Part shown: in pieces, positions 5,201-12,119 of the stretch
How positions within the stretch are numbered: the first letter of the stretch is position 1
How the letters are laid out: every line of letters starts with the position of its first letter
Source: a virus
Strand: one strand, 5' to 3'
DNA: 26,328 nucleotides
Virus record (IMG/VR): IMGVR_UViG_3300042465_004276
Location: 1-26,328 of that record
Notes under the pieces: generated by a model
Told to the model about the DNA's origin: nothing
The model's input: the letters and a program-made list of their open reading frames with translations, nothing else
Database searches by the model: none
Made by a program: the position numbers and the translations under genes

Positions 5201-7197
5201 TACGCTATCCAAACCCACTCATCACGCATGGCGGTATAACCAATATCGGCTAACGTATCGCGCAATTCCTTCCAACGTTTCCGCTTATCGCTGTCCTCAA
5301 CATCGCTCCCAAGTCGCGTGTAAACCTCTTGCCGCCACACGTCAACCGTTACGCATCGATGCCTCTCGCCTTGCATAATCCTGTACTCGCCTTGCGTCTT
5401 AATCACATGGCGTAACGCTTCCCTTGCCATCACTTGATGCTTACCCCTTCCCGTCTTATTCCCTCTTCCTGATGGCGGCTTAAATTCATCCTGGTCAGGT
5501 AAATCACCCGTGAATTCCTTAACCACTAACGTCGCTGATTCATCCGCTTCAAATCCCAATCCTTTTGGCGGCTCCAAGTTCACGCTATCAAGTGAAAAGT
5601 GAATCTCAACACCGTCTTTGCCATCCTTTTGCTTAGTCAGCTTCAGCGTCCCTGATTGCGCTTCCTGATGGCGGGTAATCTCAATCTGTGTGTCCACGGC
5701 ACCCAAAAAACTTGAGTGCCCTCGTAATCCTAATGACGCGTCCTTACCTGAGTGATGCACAACAAGTAAGGCGGCTTCTGTTGCCGCTTGGAGTCGTCCG
5801 CATTGCGCGATAAACGCACCCATGTCCTCTGACGCGTTCTCGTTGCCTCCGCCAAATGCTCTGGCTAGCGTGTCAATGATGATCAGCTTCGGCTTCTCGA
5901 TCTCACTTTCGGCTATGGCGATCAACAGATCCGTGAAATCCGATTCAGACCCTCTTAAGTTGACCTGCGACCTGATCACACCAACAGGTATGTCTTTCAA
6001 GTCATATTGCTTTCTCAGTCCTGCAATACGCGTCCCAATCCCCCCATGCCCCTCCCCTGCCACATACAGCACGCCTCCTTCGCCCTGGACTTCGTGGCCT
6101 AGCCACGTCTGTCCACTGGCGACCATGGCGGCCATGTGGAGGGCTATGAACGATTTGAAGGTGCCTGGTGGCCCGTAAAGCGCCATGAATCCACGTTGCG
6201 GTATCACACGATCAATGAGCCACTTAACGGGTTCGTCCTTCGCGTCACGCCACATCTCAACCTTGAAACGTCTCGGCGCATGATCATCAAACGGTTCCGC
6301 TTCCGGCGTTACGGATTCCGGTTCCTTCTCGGCTTCTTTTCCCGTTAGTCGTGTTGGCGGATGAACGTCCTCGCCATCCCATAACGCTGTTTGCTGCACG
6401 AGTTGCTTCAAATCCTCCAAGTCGTGATCAGCGTCAATCCACTCGTAAGCATCATCACCAATGGCGTCCATACCCAAATCGACAATGCGGATCTGCGCTG
6501 CCGTTCCTTGCAACGCTTTTGCGACGCGGTTCGCGTAACGCCATCCAGGTAAATCGTGATCCGGCAGAATCACCACGTTTCTGTCTTGAAAGTAAGGCGT
6601 GATCGCTTCCGGCCAATCACTTGCCCCTTGGTGCGCCGACACGGCCACGACCCCCAAAAACGCTGTCAGATACTCGGCTGCCTTTTCGCCTTCCGTAATA
6701 AAAACAACCTTTGATGGGTGCGCGGCCATCATCGGCAAGTTATAGGGCACTGGCTCCCAACCAGCAATCGTGGGTATCCGTTGCCCGTCAACGATTCGGT
6801 ATTGGCGGTACGTTTTCTTGCCGCCTGGTAGCTCATAGCGCACTTTCTGCGCCGTGATCTCGCCATCGAGCGTGATGTAGTCCCAGGCATAAACCTCGTT
6901 CAACCTGATCGGTTTGACGTTCTCCAATGGATCTGCACTGATCCTTCTTGGCGGCAACGAGTTCCACCCTAACTGACCATCACCAAGCAACGGTTTAACA
7001 CTCTCAAATACGTCGGCTTGCTCGCACCCGCCAAAGCACTTGAGCAGAATCTTTCCACCCTCTCCATCCGTAATCGCAAGCGATGGGTTCGTGTCACCGT
7101 TCCCGCTGCCATGCCCAGGTACCGGGCAACTGGCTAACCATCCCCGCTTATATCGCTTGGCGTTACCAAGCGCCACCGCTAATTGTTCAGCGTGCAT
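5170..7197 (-). CDS. Primase-helicase: Zn-finger, Toprim and RepA-type ATPase
   Basis: A 675-residue replication protein. A CHC2-like zinc finger is formed by C24, H29, C54 and C58. A Toprim domain follows, with TEGEKA (E169) and LPDHDLPG (D213, D215). The RepA/AAA_25 helicase domain has Walker A GPPGTFKS (342-349), Walker B LIIIDTLAR (D442) and the sensor-like VVHHSGKD (479-486). The C-terminal region (about 600-670) looks like a winged-helix segment. It combines primer synthesis and strand unwinding in one chain, as in many phages. The start has an AGGAA ribosome-binding site and lies 24 bases after a terminator, suggesting attenuated or separately started expression. The candidate origin begins at its 3' end. 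Confidence 0.88.
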   Translation of the reverse strand: MHAEQLAVALGNAKRYKRGWLASCPVPGHGSGNGDTNPSLAITDGEGGKILLKCFGGCEQADVFESVKPLLGDGQLGWNSLPPRRISADPLENVKPIRLNEVYAWDYITLDGEITAQKVRYELPGGKKTYRQYRIVDGQRIPTIAGWEPVPYNLPMMAAHPSKVVFITEGEKAAEYLTAFLGVVAVSAHQGASDWPEAITPYFQDRNVVILPDHDLPGWRYANRVAKALQGTAAQIRIVDLGMDAIGDDAYEWIDADHDLEDLKQLVQQTALWDGEDVHPPTRLTGKEAEKEPESVTPEAEPFDDHAPRRFKVEMWRDAKDEPVKWLIDRVIPQRGFMALYGPPGTFKSFIALHMAAMVASGQTWLGHEVQGEGGVLYVAGEGHGGIGTRIAGLRKQYDLKDIPVGVIRSQVNLRGSESDFTDLLIAIAESEIEKPKLIIIDTLARAFGGGNENASEDMGAFIAQCGRLQAATEAALLVVHHSGKDASLGLRGHSSFLGAVDTQIEITRHQEAQSGTLKLTKQKDGKDGVEIHFSLDSVNLEPPKGLGFEADESATLVVKEFTGDLPDQDEFKPPSGRGNKTGRGKHQVMAREALRHVIKTQGEYRIMQGERHRCVTVDVWRQEVYTRLGSDVEDSDKRKRWKELRDTLADIGYTAMRDEWVWIAYASEVRPNEF

Positions 7198-7220
7198 TTG
7201 TTTCTATTCCTTTTGGCGTC

Positions 7221-7247
7221 AAAAAAACCCGCGTATAAACGCGGGTT
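7221..7247 (-). terminator. Intrinsic terminator between the SSB-like and primase-helicase genes
   Basis: On the minus strand AACCCGCG and CGCGGGTT form an 8-bp stem with a 6-base loop, followed by seven T. It lies 18 bases after the stop at 7265 and only 24 bases before the helicase ATG. Any helicase transcription from upstream must read through it. Confidence 0.88.
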
Positions 7248-7264
7248 CGTTTCAACGTGTTGCT

Positions 7265-7804
7265 CTAAAACTCTTCATCACGTTGCGCGGGTGCTGCTTG
7301 CTGCACCGCGGCCACTGGCGCTTCGGCTTCGCCGTCCATGCCAGCTGGCCTCGGTATCCACTTCACAAGCACAAACTTCGGTTTACGCGTTCCGCCTTTG
7401 CCAACCTTCAACAGATCCGCGCCCTGGTACTCAACAACAGGAACCTTATCTAGATTGGCGGCACGATCCTTTGAGCACGCCATGTAAAGCGATTCAAACC
7501 CCATGTTGCTACCTGCCTGGTTTGAGTTCCATTCCACCAAACCAAGTTCTTTGTTGTAGAAACGTGCAACGAATCCGCGCTTGTGATCAGGGCTTGGCTG
7601 TGCACCTTTCTTACCTAGCTCATGATCCGGTTGCCAATCACGCACACCCGTTGCCAGCATCAGCCACCCGGTTTGCGTGGCGTCAATATCAAACACGATT
7701 TGCTTGAGTTGGATTTCCTGGCCTTCCTTGTTTGTCCACGCATTGGCTTGTGGCGAGAAACGTATGTATGGCAATCCAGATCCACCACCTGTTAGTCCTA
7801 GCAT
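7265..7804 (-). CDS. SSB-like protein (candidate single-stranded DNA-binding protein)
   Basis: The start MLGLTGGGSGLPYIRFSP is chosen for its AAAGGTG ribosome-binding site 7 bases upstream; longer readings overlap the nuclease gene without one. The 179-residue chain is rich in beta-strand patterns (IVFDIDATQTGWLML; GFVARFYNKELGLVEW; PKFVLVKWIPRP), then a flexible Ala/Pro-rich linker and the acidic tip RDEEF. An OB-like body plus an acidic tail ending in Phe is the layout of SSB proteins and T7 gp2.5-type proteins. It sits between a Cas4/RecB-like nuclease and the primase-helicase, as an SSB would. I did not see a definite OB-fold signature, so this stays a candidate. Confidence 0.55.
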   Translation of the reverse strand: MLGLTGGGSGLPYIRFSPQANAWTNKEGQEIQLKQIVFDIDATQTGWLMLATGVRDWQPDHELGKKGAQPSPDHKRGFVARFYNKELGLVEWNSNQAGSNMGFESLYMACSKDRAANLDKVPVVEYQGADLLKVGKGGTRKPKFVLVKWIPRPAGMDGEAEAPVAAVQQAAPAQRDEEF

Positions 7805-7826
7805 ATAAACACCTTTCAATTGAGAG

Positions 7827-8891
7827 TTAAGCGGTGATGTTTGGCGCATCCTTGCGCCCAAGCGTTAATCCGCTTGATTCGGCTGTCACCAATTCAGCCA
7901 AACTCTTATACATGTCAGGAAACTGCTTTTCCATTTGCGCGGGTGTGATCGGTATCCGCTTCACGGTTCCCGGTATCTCCTCCACGCGTGACATAACTTC
8001 CTTTTCGTTAGACCATTTGCGTGTAGCGCGTTTCGCCACAAGCGTCCAGTCCTCCAATCCTTTTCCGCTTTCAAGAAACTTAAACGCTCGTTTCTGGATC
8101 GCGTCAATCGTTTGCTGCGCATCAACCGCCATATTAAGCAATGCGTTCATAGCATCGCTGTCCATTGCATCTACTTCGGCTTTGGCGATAACCGCCACGG
8201 CTTCGCGCTTCTTAGGACACGCTGACCGTGCCGGGCACCACCTGCAATGCTCACCTTCAACAATGTCAGGGTTCGGATCAAGCGTTCGCTTGATGGCGGG
8301 AAACAGAACATCCTGACGCCACACGTTCAAATCATGGCGCGTGATCTTAAACGTTTTGATGGGTTGCGGTTGCGTTGGCTGCACAATAACTAGACTGAAA
8401 TCCTTAACGCTTTCCGGTAAATTAGGCTCCACGGCACACGCGTAAAGTTTCAGCTGCGCGCTGTCAGGCTCAACGTTTATCTGCCCTGTTTTTAGGTCAG
8501 CAACGACGCATTCTGTGTCACTCCATATCACGCAATCTGTTGTGCCAAACACATGCGCCGATAACGGATTGGCGAGCACAACGCGCTCTTCAATGAGTGC
8601 CGCGCCAAATGATTCATCCTTATCAAATGACTCAACGAAATCAATATAAACCTGCGCCCAACCTGCCATCTCTTCAGTTATGGTGATCCCTTCAAACGCT
8701 TCACCGATATACCGATTGGCCTTCTCGCCCATCATTAACGCCATGTCCGACAACGCATGAACGGCAGTACCAATCTTGGCGGCTTGCCCTGCTTCCGTTC
8801 TCGGTACCCCTCGCGCCAGTTGGATAGACGCTGGACATGCAATCCAACGTTCCGCTGATGAAGGACTCCATTCACTGTGATCTTTGCTCAT
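7827..8891 (-). CDS. DUF2800-type PD-(D/E)XK nuclease with Fe-S cluster
   Basis: A 354-residue Cas4/RecB-like nuclease. Motifs in order: WIACPAS (C19), GTAVHALSD (H45), an acidic strand IEERV, GTTDCVIW (D119), the core VADLKTG (D132, K134), QLKLYA (Q146, Y150), and a C-terminal CRWCPARSAC (C216, C219, C225). The three late cysteines plus C19 would hold a 4Fe-4S cluster as in Cas4 and AddB. It probably trims or resects DNA ends during phage recombination together with the SSB-like protein. The start is set by ATGA overlap with the upstream winged-helix gene. Confidence 0.85.
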   Translation of the reverse strand: MSKDHSEWSPSSAERWIACPASIQLARGVPRTEAGQAAKIGTAVHALSDMALMMGEKANRYIGEAFEGITITEEMAGWAQVYIDFVESFDKDESFGAALIEERVVLANPLSAHVFGTTDCVIWSDTECVVADLKTGQINVEPDSAQLKLYACAVEPNLPESVKDFSLVIVQPTQPQPIKTFKITRHDLNVWRQDVLFPAIKRTLDPNPDIVEGEHCRWCPARSACPKKREAVAVIAKAEVDAMDSDAMNALLNMAVDAQQTIDAIQKRAFKFLESGKGLEDWTLVAKRATRKWSNEKEVMSRVEEIPGTVKRIPITPAQMEKQFPDMYKSLAELVTAESSGLTLGRKDAPNITA

Positions 8892-9214
8892 ACATACCTC
8901 TCGTAGTACCAGGCCCATGCACCCTTATCGAGTCGGCGCTTAAACCTAAGCGTCTTGCTTACTAACCTTTTCGCTTCCAATGCGCGCATCATCTTGAGCG
9001 CGTTTTGCGGTGTGCAACCAAATTGATCCGCCAAGTCCTGCAACGATTTGGGTTCCGTTAGCGCGTCGTAATACACCTGCTGCGTTTTGGTGAGCGGCGT
9101 GTACCGCTTCACGATAACGCTTCCAAACCTTGCAACCGACCGCGTAAACTCAGCCTTGCCAGATACCAACACGCCCATGGATTTAGCAAGGCGCAATACC
9201 TCTTGCTGGTTCAT
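8888..9214 (-). CDS. Winged-helix DNA-binding protein, 108 aa
   Basis: After a short N-terminal helix (MNQQEVLRLAKSMG), residues about 40-95 form a winged helix: TKTQQVYYDALTEPKSLQDL, then the recognition region QFGCTPQNALKMMRALEAKR, then a wing (LVSKTLRFKRRLDKGAW). It is coupled by ATGA at both ends, to the small-gene cassette upstream and the nuclease downstream. It may regulate the replication operon or recognise DNA for it. It is distinct from the winged-helix gene at 825-1145, sharing only the general fold. Confidence 0.65.
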   Translation of the reverse strand: MNQQEVLRLAKSMGVLVSGKAEFTRSVARFGSVIVKRYTPLTKTQQVYYDALTEPKSLQDLADQFGCTPQNALKMMRALEAKRLVSKTLRFKRRLDKGAWAWYYERYV

Positions 9215-9438
9215 GCGTTTTTTTCCTTTAGCTTGGCTTCGATGGCCCTGGTAATTTTTACCCAGTAGTTTTGTTCGGCAAACTGCCCGCTAATCACTTT
9301 CGCAATCTCCTCATCAGTCAGCCCAACCCATTCACGCTTTGGGATTACTTTTTCGTGGTATGTCTGATCATTCATTACTGCCATAGCAAGTGCTTGGCAT
9401 GTTTTGCAGTGAGTCGGGTCTTTGATACGATATTTCAT
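9211..9438 (-). CDS. Small module-sharing protein 1 (WVGLTDEEI family), 75 aa
   Basis: The N-terminus MKYRIKDPTHCKTCQALAMA has a CxxC (possible metal or redox pair). The C-terminal half is the shared module: REWVGLTDEEIAKV, a variable linker, then AIEAKLKEKNA. The same module ends most of the next four upstream genes. No catalytic residues are evident. The start follows a GAGAGG ribosome-binding site, and both ends are coupled by ATGA. Such proteins are common as phage hypotheticals; the GLTDEEI helix looks like a small protein-protein interaction element (inference). Confidence 0.65.
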   Translation of the reverse strand: MKYRIKDPTHCKTCQALAMAVMNDQTYHEKVIPKREWVGLTDEEIAKVISGQFAEQNYWVKITRAIEAKLKEKNA

Positions 9439-9728
9439 GTGTTCCTCTCCTTTAACTTGGCTTCAACGGCACGGGCAAAACCCCAACGATCAAACCACTC
9501 TGCATTACCTTCGTCGATTTTCTGGGACAGATAACCCAGATCTTGTATCTCCTCATCCGTCAGCCCAGACCATTCACGCTTTGTCTCCAGTGCTTGGCGC
9601 AGTGCGGTGATGGCGTTGTGTGCTTCTACTCGGGCTTCGCTGTCCATCAAAGTGCTAGGCGTTCGTGTGAAATGCTTAGTGACTTTCTCCAACGCCTCTA
9701 GCGCCATCTGCATAGCTTCTCTGCTCAT
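9435..9728 (-). CDS. Small module-sharing protein 2, 97 aa
   Basis: The N-terminal module MSREAMQMALEALEKV, followed by ITALRQALE, is nearly the same as in the gene at 10287-10688. The C-terminal module is EWSGLTDEEIQDL ... AVEAKLKERNT, shared with its neighbours. Between them lie variable residues. It therefore looks like a combination of two reusable parts. The 'ALEALE...ITALRQALE' part resembles helical phage accessory proteins of Betaproteobacteria and enterobacteria. Coupled by ATGA at both ends. Function unknown. Confidence 0.65.
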   Translation of the reverse strand: MSREAMQMALEALEKVTKHFTRTPSTLMDSEARVEAHNAITALRQALETKREWSGLTDEEIQDLGYLSQKIDEGNAEWFDRWGFARAVEAKLKERNT

Positions 9729-10030
9729 CGTTTTTCCCCTATGCCGTGGTGCTTCTCAACGGCTCGGATGATTTCAATGACAAGCGACTTTGACCAAGCG
9801 TCATCAATGCCAACCTCATCAGCCCATAGCCCTGGCCTGTATTCCACCTTTCGCTTGACTTCTTCCGCCGTCCCATCTGCTTCAGGCAGAAGTTCTTCAA
9901 TCTCCTCATCGGTAAGCGGTGGTTTTTGCTGTTCTGGCCCATGCCACACGCCGTCGATAAAACCTGTTCCACCACTCCCTCCGCTGGCATGAAGGACTAC
10001 TTGTTTAAAGTCTTTGATACGGAAGTTCAT
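9725..10030 (-). CDS. Small module-sharing protein 3 (diverged), 101 aa
   Basis: Begins MNFRIKDFKQVVLHASGGSG; the first five residues echo the MKYRIKD start of member 1. The central PPLTDEEIEELLPEADG keeps the LTDEEI core but lacks the W-x-G before it. The end, AVEKHHGIGEKR, departs from the usual AKLKEKN tail. A Gly-rich stretch (GGSGGTGFIDGVWHG) is unique to this member. It is the most diverged of the five. It has an AGGAGAAG-type junction upstream and ATGA coupling. Function unknown. Confidence 0.6.
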   Translation of the reverse strand: MNFRIKDFKQVVLHASGGSGGTGFIDGVWHGPEQQKPPLTDEEIEELLPEADGTAEEVKRKVEYRPGLWADEVGIDDAWSKSLVIEIIRAVEKHHGIGEKR

Positions 10031-10290
10031 GTGTTCTTCTCCTTTAGCTTGGCTTCGATGGCTTGGGCAAAAATTATTCTGCTGTCTTCTGTCGGCGGGC
10101 GGTTATATATTGTTTGCAAATTTTCAAGTATTGAGAAAATCTCCTCATCCGTCAGTCCAACCCATTCAGCAGCCTTTATCTGCTGGTTAATTACATAATT
10201 TATTGGTGTGGGATTTACACATGTGCAACCGGGAAGCGTAGAGAAATGCAGCCCTCTCTGCCCACCACATGCTTGGCAGAAATTAGTCAT
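10027..10290 (-). CDS. Small module-sharing protein 4 with Cys pairs, 87 aa
   Basis: The N-terminus has CQACGG and CTC about 14 residues apart (MTNFCQACGGQRG ... GCTCVNP), a possible small zinc knuckle. The shared C-terminal module follows: AEWVGLTDEEIFSI, a variable segment, then AIEAKLKEKNT. It thus has a unique front fused to the common tail. The start is coupled to the upstream member by ATGA, with an SD-like GGGAGAAG. Function unknown. Confidence 0.62.
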   Translation of the reverse strand: MTNFCQACGGQRGLHFSTLPGCTCVNPTPINYVINQQIKAAEWVGLTDEEIFSILENLQTIYNRPPTEDSRIIFAQAIEAKLKEKNT

Positions 10291-10688
10291 GTGTTCTTCT
10301 CCCGCAGCTTGGCTTCAATGGCACAACCAAATGAATGAACATAGCTGCCTGGAATTGCTGCTGGCGTTGCCGCAATTTCTACAATCTCTTCATCAGTCAG
10401 TCCTACCCATTGCTTTGATGGTGCGGTGTAGAGGGGTTCAACCCATCCTTTATGATTTGGATTTCTCTCGGACCACTCTTTGTCATAGGTCTCATTCATT
10501 TCATAGCTACGGTAGTCGTAGCCGCCTTCACCATCAAAAGTACGCCACGCTACTGGCTCTTGCTTTTCTGTCTCCAGTGCTTGGCGCAGTGCGGTAATAG
10601 CTCTCTGTTGTAGTGTTAAACCTGGGCCAAACGCTGTGATCACTTTTTCCAGCGCCTCAAGCGCTATCTGCATAGCTTCTCTGCTCAT
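10287..10688 (-). CDS. Small module-sharing protein 5, composite, 133 aa
   Basis: This is the longest member and shows three modules in series: MSREAMQIALEALEKV ... ITALRQALE (as in member 2), then a QEPVAWRTFDGEG ... WVEPLYTAP segment, then QWVGLTDEEIVEI ... AIEAKLREKNT. The QEPVAW...EPLYTAP segment is a widespread phage accessory motif of unknown function. The start at 10688 is set by ATGA overlap with the upstream membrane protein. It illustrates best how these genes are assembled from interchangeable parts. Confidence 0.65.
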   Translation of the reverse strand: MSREAMQIALEALEKVITAFGPGLTLQQRAITALRQALETEKQEPVAWRTFDGEGGYDYRSYEMNETYDKEWSERNPNHKGWVEPLYTAPSKQWVGLTDEEIVEIAATPAAIPGSYVHSFGCAIEAKLREKNT

Positions 10689-10831
10689 GATTGCCACTTA
10701 TAAGGTTCAAGAAATATCGCTGCACATATGGCGGCTATAGCAAACCACCCACCTGCCGCCATTGCCATAGAAATACCAAGCCCAAGCAACGCAAACATGC
10801 GAAACCACATATCAAATTCGCTTAGTTTCAT
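10685..10831 (-). CDS. Small membrane protein, 48 aa
   Basis: The start MKLSEFDMWFRM is set by an ATGA overlap with the upstream gene (AAA TGA). Two hydrophobic runs, FALLGLGISMAMAAGG and WFAIAAICAAIFL, make one long or two short membrane helices. A short polar tail, EPYKWQS, follows. It is adjacent to another one-TM protein, so the two may work together at the inner membrane. No family recognised; phage superinfection-exclusion or holin-related roles are possible but not shown. Confidence 0.65.
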   Translation of the reverse strand: MKLSEFDMWFRMFALLGLGISMAMAAGGWFAIAAICAAIFLEPYKWQS

Positions 10832-11088
10832 TTCAAATACCCCACGCCAAACCGTGCTAGAAAGTACGTTGCAACGCACCAGACAAGAAACCAATACACA
10901 AACTCTGGCGTCTTGTAACGGATGTAAGACCAAGGTGTGCGGCCAATAAGATATAGATCTTGAAGCCACAGCATGTCGTAGCTGACATGATTCGGTTTTG
11001 GCGGCTGATAGTTGCAACCAATCCGCACGCGCTTTTCGGGTTTTACTTCAACCTGAATCGGTATCCCTTCTCTGATGTAAAAGCTCAT
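10828..11088 (-). CDS. One-TM protein, 86 aa
   Basis: A polar N-terminal domain of about 60 residues (MSFYIREGIPIQVEVKPEKR; QPPKPNHVSYDMLW) precedes one membrane helix near FVYWFLVWCVATYFLARFG at the C-terminus. The start has a strong GAGGAAAT ribosome-binding site, even though it lies 41 bases inside the end of the HNH gene. Stop coupling to the next gene is ATGA. Function unknown; topology suggests an inner-membrane anchored protein. Confidence 0.68.
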   Translation of the reverse strand: MSFYIREGIPIQVEVKPEKRVRIGCNYQPPKPNHVSYDMLWLQDLYLIGRTPWSYIRYKTPEFVYWFLVWCVATYFLARFGVGYLK

Positions 11089-11446
11089 ATTTCCTCTTCT
11101 TTCGCGCCTTTAAGCGCTCCCGTTGGTGAACTAATCTGTGACAGTTTGCGCAAAGCGGTATGCACTTCTTGACTTCTTCAAACGCTCGCAAAAACCGTCC
11201 ATTCTTTACTAATAAATTGACTGATTCTTTGTTAGTCTTATCAACATGGTGAAAGTCAATCAGTGCCGGATTGCGTATGCCGCAATGTGCGCATGAAAGC
11301 GATGCCTTGTACGCATCCCATGCTTTGCGCCGTAATCGCTTGTTAACGATCGTTGCTTGCTTAATACGCTCTCGGTTCTTTTCGTAATGCTTTCTGGCGT
11401 AACCGCGTTGCTTCTCGCGGCGCAAAGCAGGATCTTTATACGGCAA
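11048..11446 (-). CDS. HNH endonuclease, TTG start
   Basis: A 132-residue HNH nuclease. The basic N-terminus MPYKDPALRREKQRGYARK is typical of phage HNH proteins. The zinc site is C52xxC55 and C99xxC102, and the beta-beta-alpha metal core has IDFHHVD (H66/H67) and LCANCHRLVH (N101, H103, H107). It may be a homing-type or packaging-associated nicking enzyme. The only sensible start is TTG, supported by the MPYKDP N-terminus known for the family; no in-frame ATG follows. It overlaps the next gene by 41 bases, the longest overlap in the window, and overlaps the upstream acetyltransferase by 11, as if inserted between existing genes. Confidence 0.85.
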   Translation of the reverse strand: MPYKDPALRREKQRGYARKHYEKNRERIKQATIVNKRLRRKAWDAYKASLSCAHCGIRNPALIDFHHVDKTNKESVNLLVKNGRFLRAFEEVKKCIPLCANCHRLVHQRERLKARKKRKYELLHQRRDTDSG

Positions 11447-11879
11447 GCGATTTCCGCCAATAAATTGTGCGTTCCGCGCCCCACGGTTTGCTTGGCTCGA
11501 ACATCCTGAACCCTTCCGCGATCAGCGAATTGGCTGACGCTGGATTGTCCGTCGTATCGCTTACCGCCCAAACTTTCCCAAGTTGGCGAGCAAACTTGCA
11601 GCGCGCACGGATTAGCTTTTTCTGTAACCCGTTGCCCTCGTGGTGCATGATCACGCCAGCCCGCGCCAGGTAAACAGTATCCTGCCAACTTGCTGATGGC
11701 ATGAGACATGCGAACGCGCAAGCCTCGTCTTTCAGATACACCACCCACCACCAACCGTTGCTCGGACAGATCACCGTATCCGCGGGAAGGATCTGCCGCT
11801 GCATGTAACGCAACAGCACTTCCCGGTTCGGATCGACCGAAACTTGTTTGACCGTGTACGTTGCTTTCATGGCGGACAT
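11436..11879 (-). CDS. GNAT-family acetyltransferase-like protein
   Basis: A 147-residue GNAT fold. The acetyl-CoA loop is recognisable in RAGVIMHHEGNGLQKKLIRA (R/Q-x-x-G-x-G/A pattern), then a beta strand VWAVSDTTDNP and the closing NSLIAEGFRMF with YWRKSL at the end. The substrate cannot be told; small molecules, host proteins or sugars are all possible. The start is either MSAMKA (11879) or the internal MKATYTV (11870); neither has a clear ribosome-binding site. A 45-base gap upstream is one of the few non-coupled junctions here. Confidence 0.72.
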   Translation of the reverse strand: MSAMKATYTVKQVSVDPNREVLLRYMQRQILPADTVICPSNGWWWVVYLKDEACAFACLMPSASWQDTVYLARAGVIMHHEGNGLQKKLIRARCKFARQLGKVWAVSDTTDNPASANSLIAEGFRMFEPSKPWGAERTIYWRKSLAV

Positions 11880-11924
11880 ATTGTGCCATAAACGCTATAA
11901 ATTTCAATGACTTGACCATGACAG

Positions 11925-12119
11925 TTAGTTCATATTCCAGTGACGCGGCCATAAATACAAATCTTCCTTTGTGGCGTAACGCTCGTTTAGCCATGTCGTC
12001 GTGCGTTCCATGCCACCGGCACACACCCACCAATGCGGTTTTGAATAGTGCGGCACGAATAAAACCGTGTCCAAGTAATACACTTTTTGCATTACGCGTT
12101 CTGCTTTGTCATCGCTCAT
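11925..12119 (-). CDS. Small aromatic-rich protein, 64 aa
   Basis: It overlaps the end of the glycosyltransferase gene by 11 bases and starts MSDDKAERVMQKVYYLD. It is rich in Trp and Tyr (HYSKPHWWVCAGGMERTTTW; YLWPRHWN), suggesting a compact beta domain that may bind carbohydrate or another aromatic-stacking ligand, but no family is recognised. Position at the end of the sugar-modification island makes a related role possible. Confidence 0.55.
   Translation of the reverse strand: MSDDKAERVMQKVYYLDTVLFVPHYSKPHWWVCAGGMERTTTWLNERYATKEDLYLWPRHWNMN

Larger units (their letters stand above)
9212..10322 (-). repeat. Dispersed direct repeats at small-gene junctions
   Basis: Near-identical segments of about 35 bases span the stop/start junctions at 9212-9247, 9436-9470, 10028-10062 and 10288-10322 (plus strand: CATGTGTTCTTCTCC, then TTGGCTTC and GGC). 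Each encodes the AKLKEKN tail, the ribosome-binding site and the next ATG. A second repeat (CATCTGCATAGCTTCTCTGC type) covers the MSREAMQ starts near 9729 and 10688. They would let homologous recombination swap, lose or gain cassettes. Confidence 0.8.

Noticed and set aside
7183-7707. A long plus-strand open frame (174 codons) opposite the SSB-like gene
   Set aside because: Antisense shadow: composition is biased by the real minus-strand codons, no ribosome-binding site or recognisable domain, and it crosses the terminator.
11880-11924. Possible promoter in the 45-base gap upstream of the acetyltransferase
   Set aside because: A TTGAAA-like box is present but no well-spaced -10 element; the evidence is too weak to report as a promoter.
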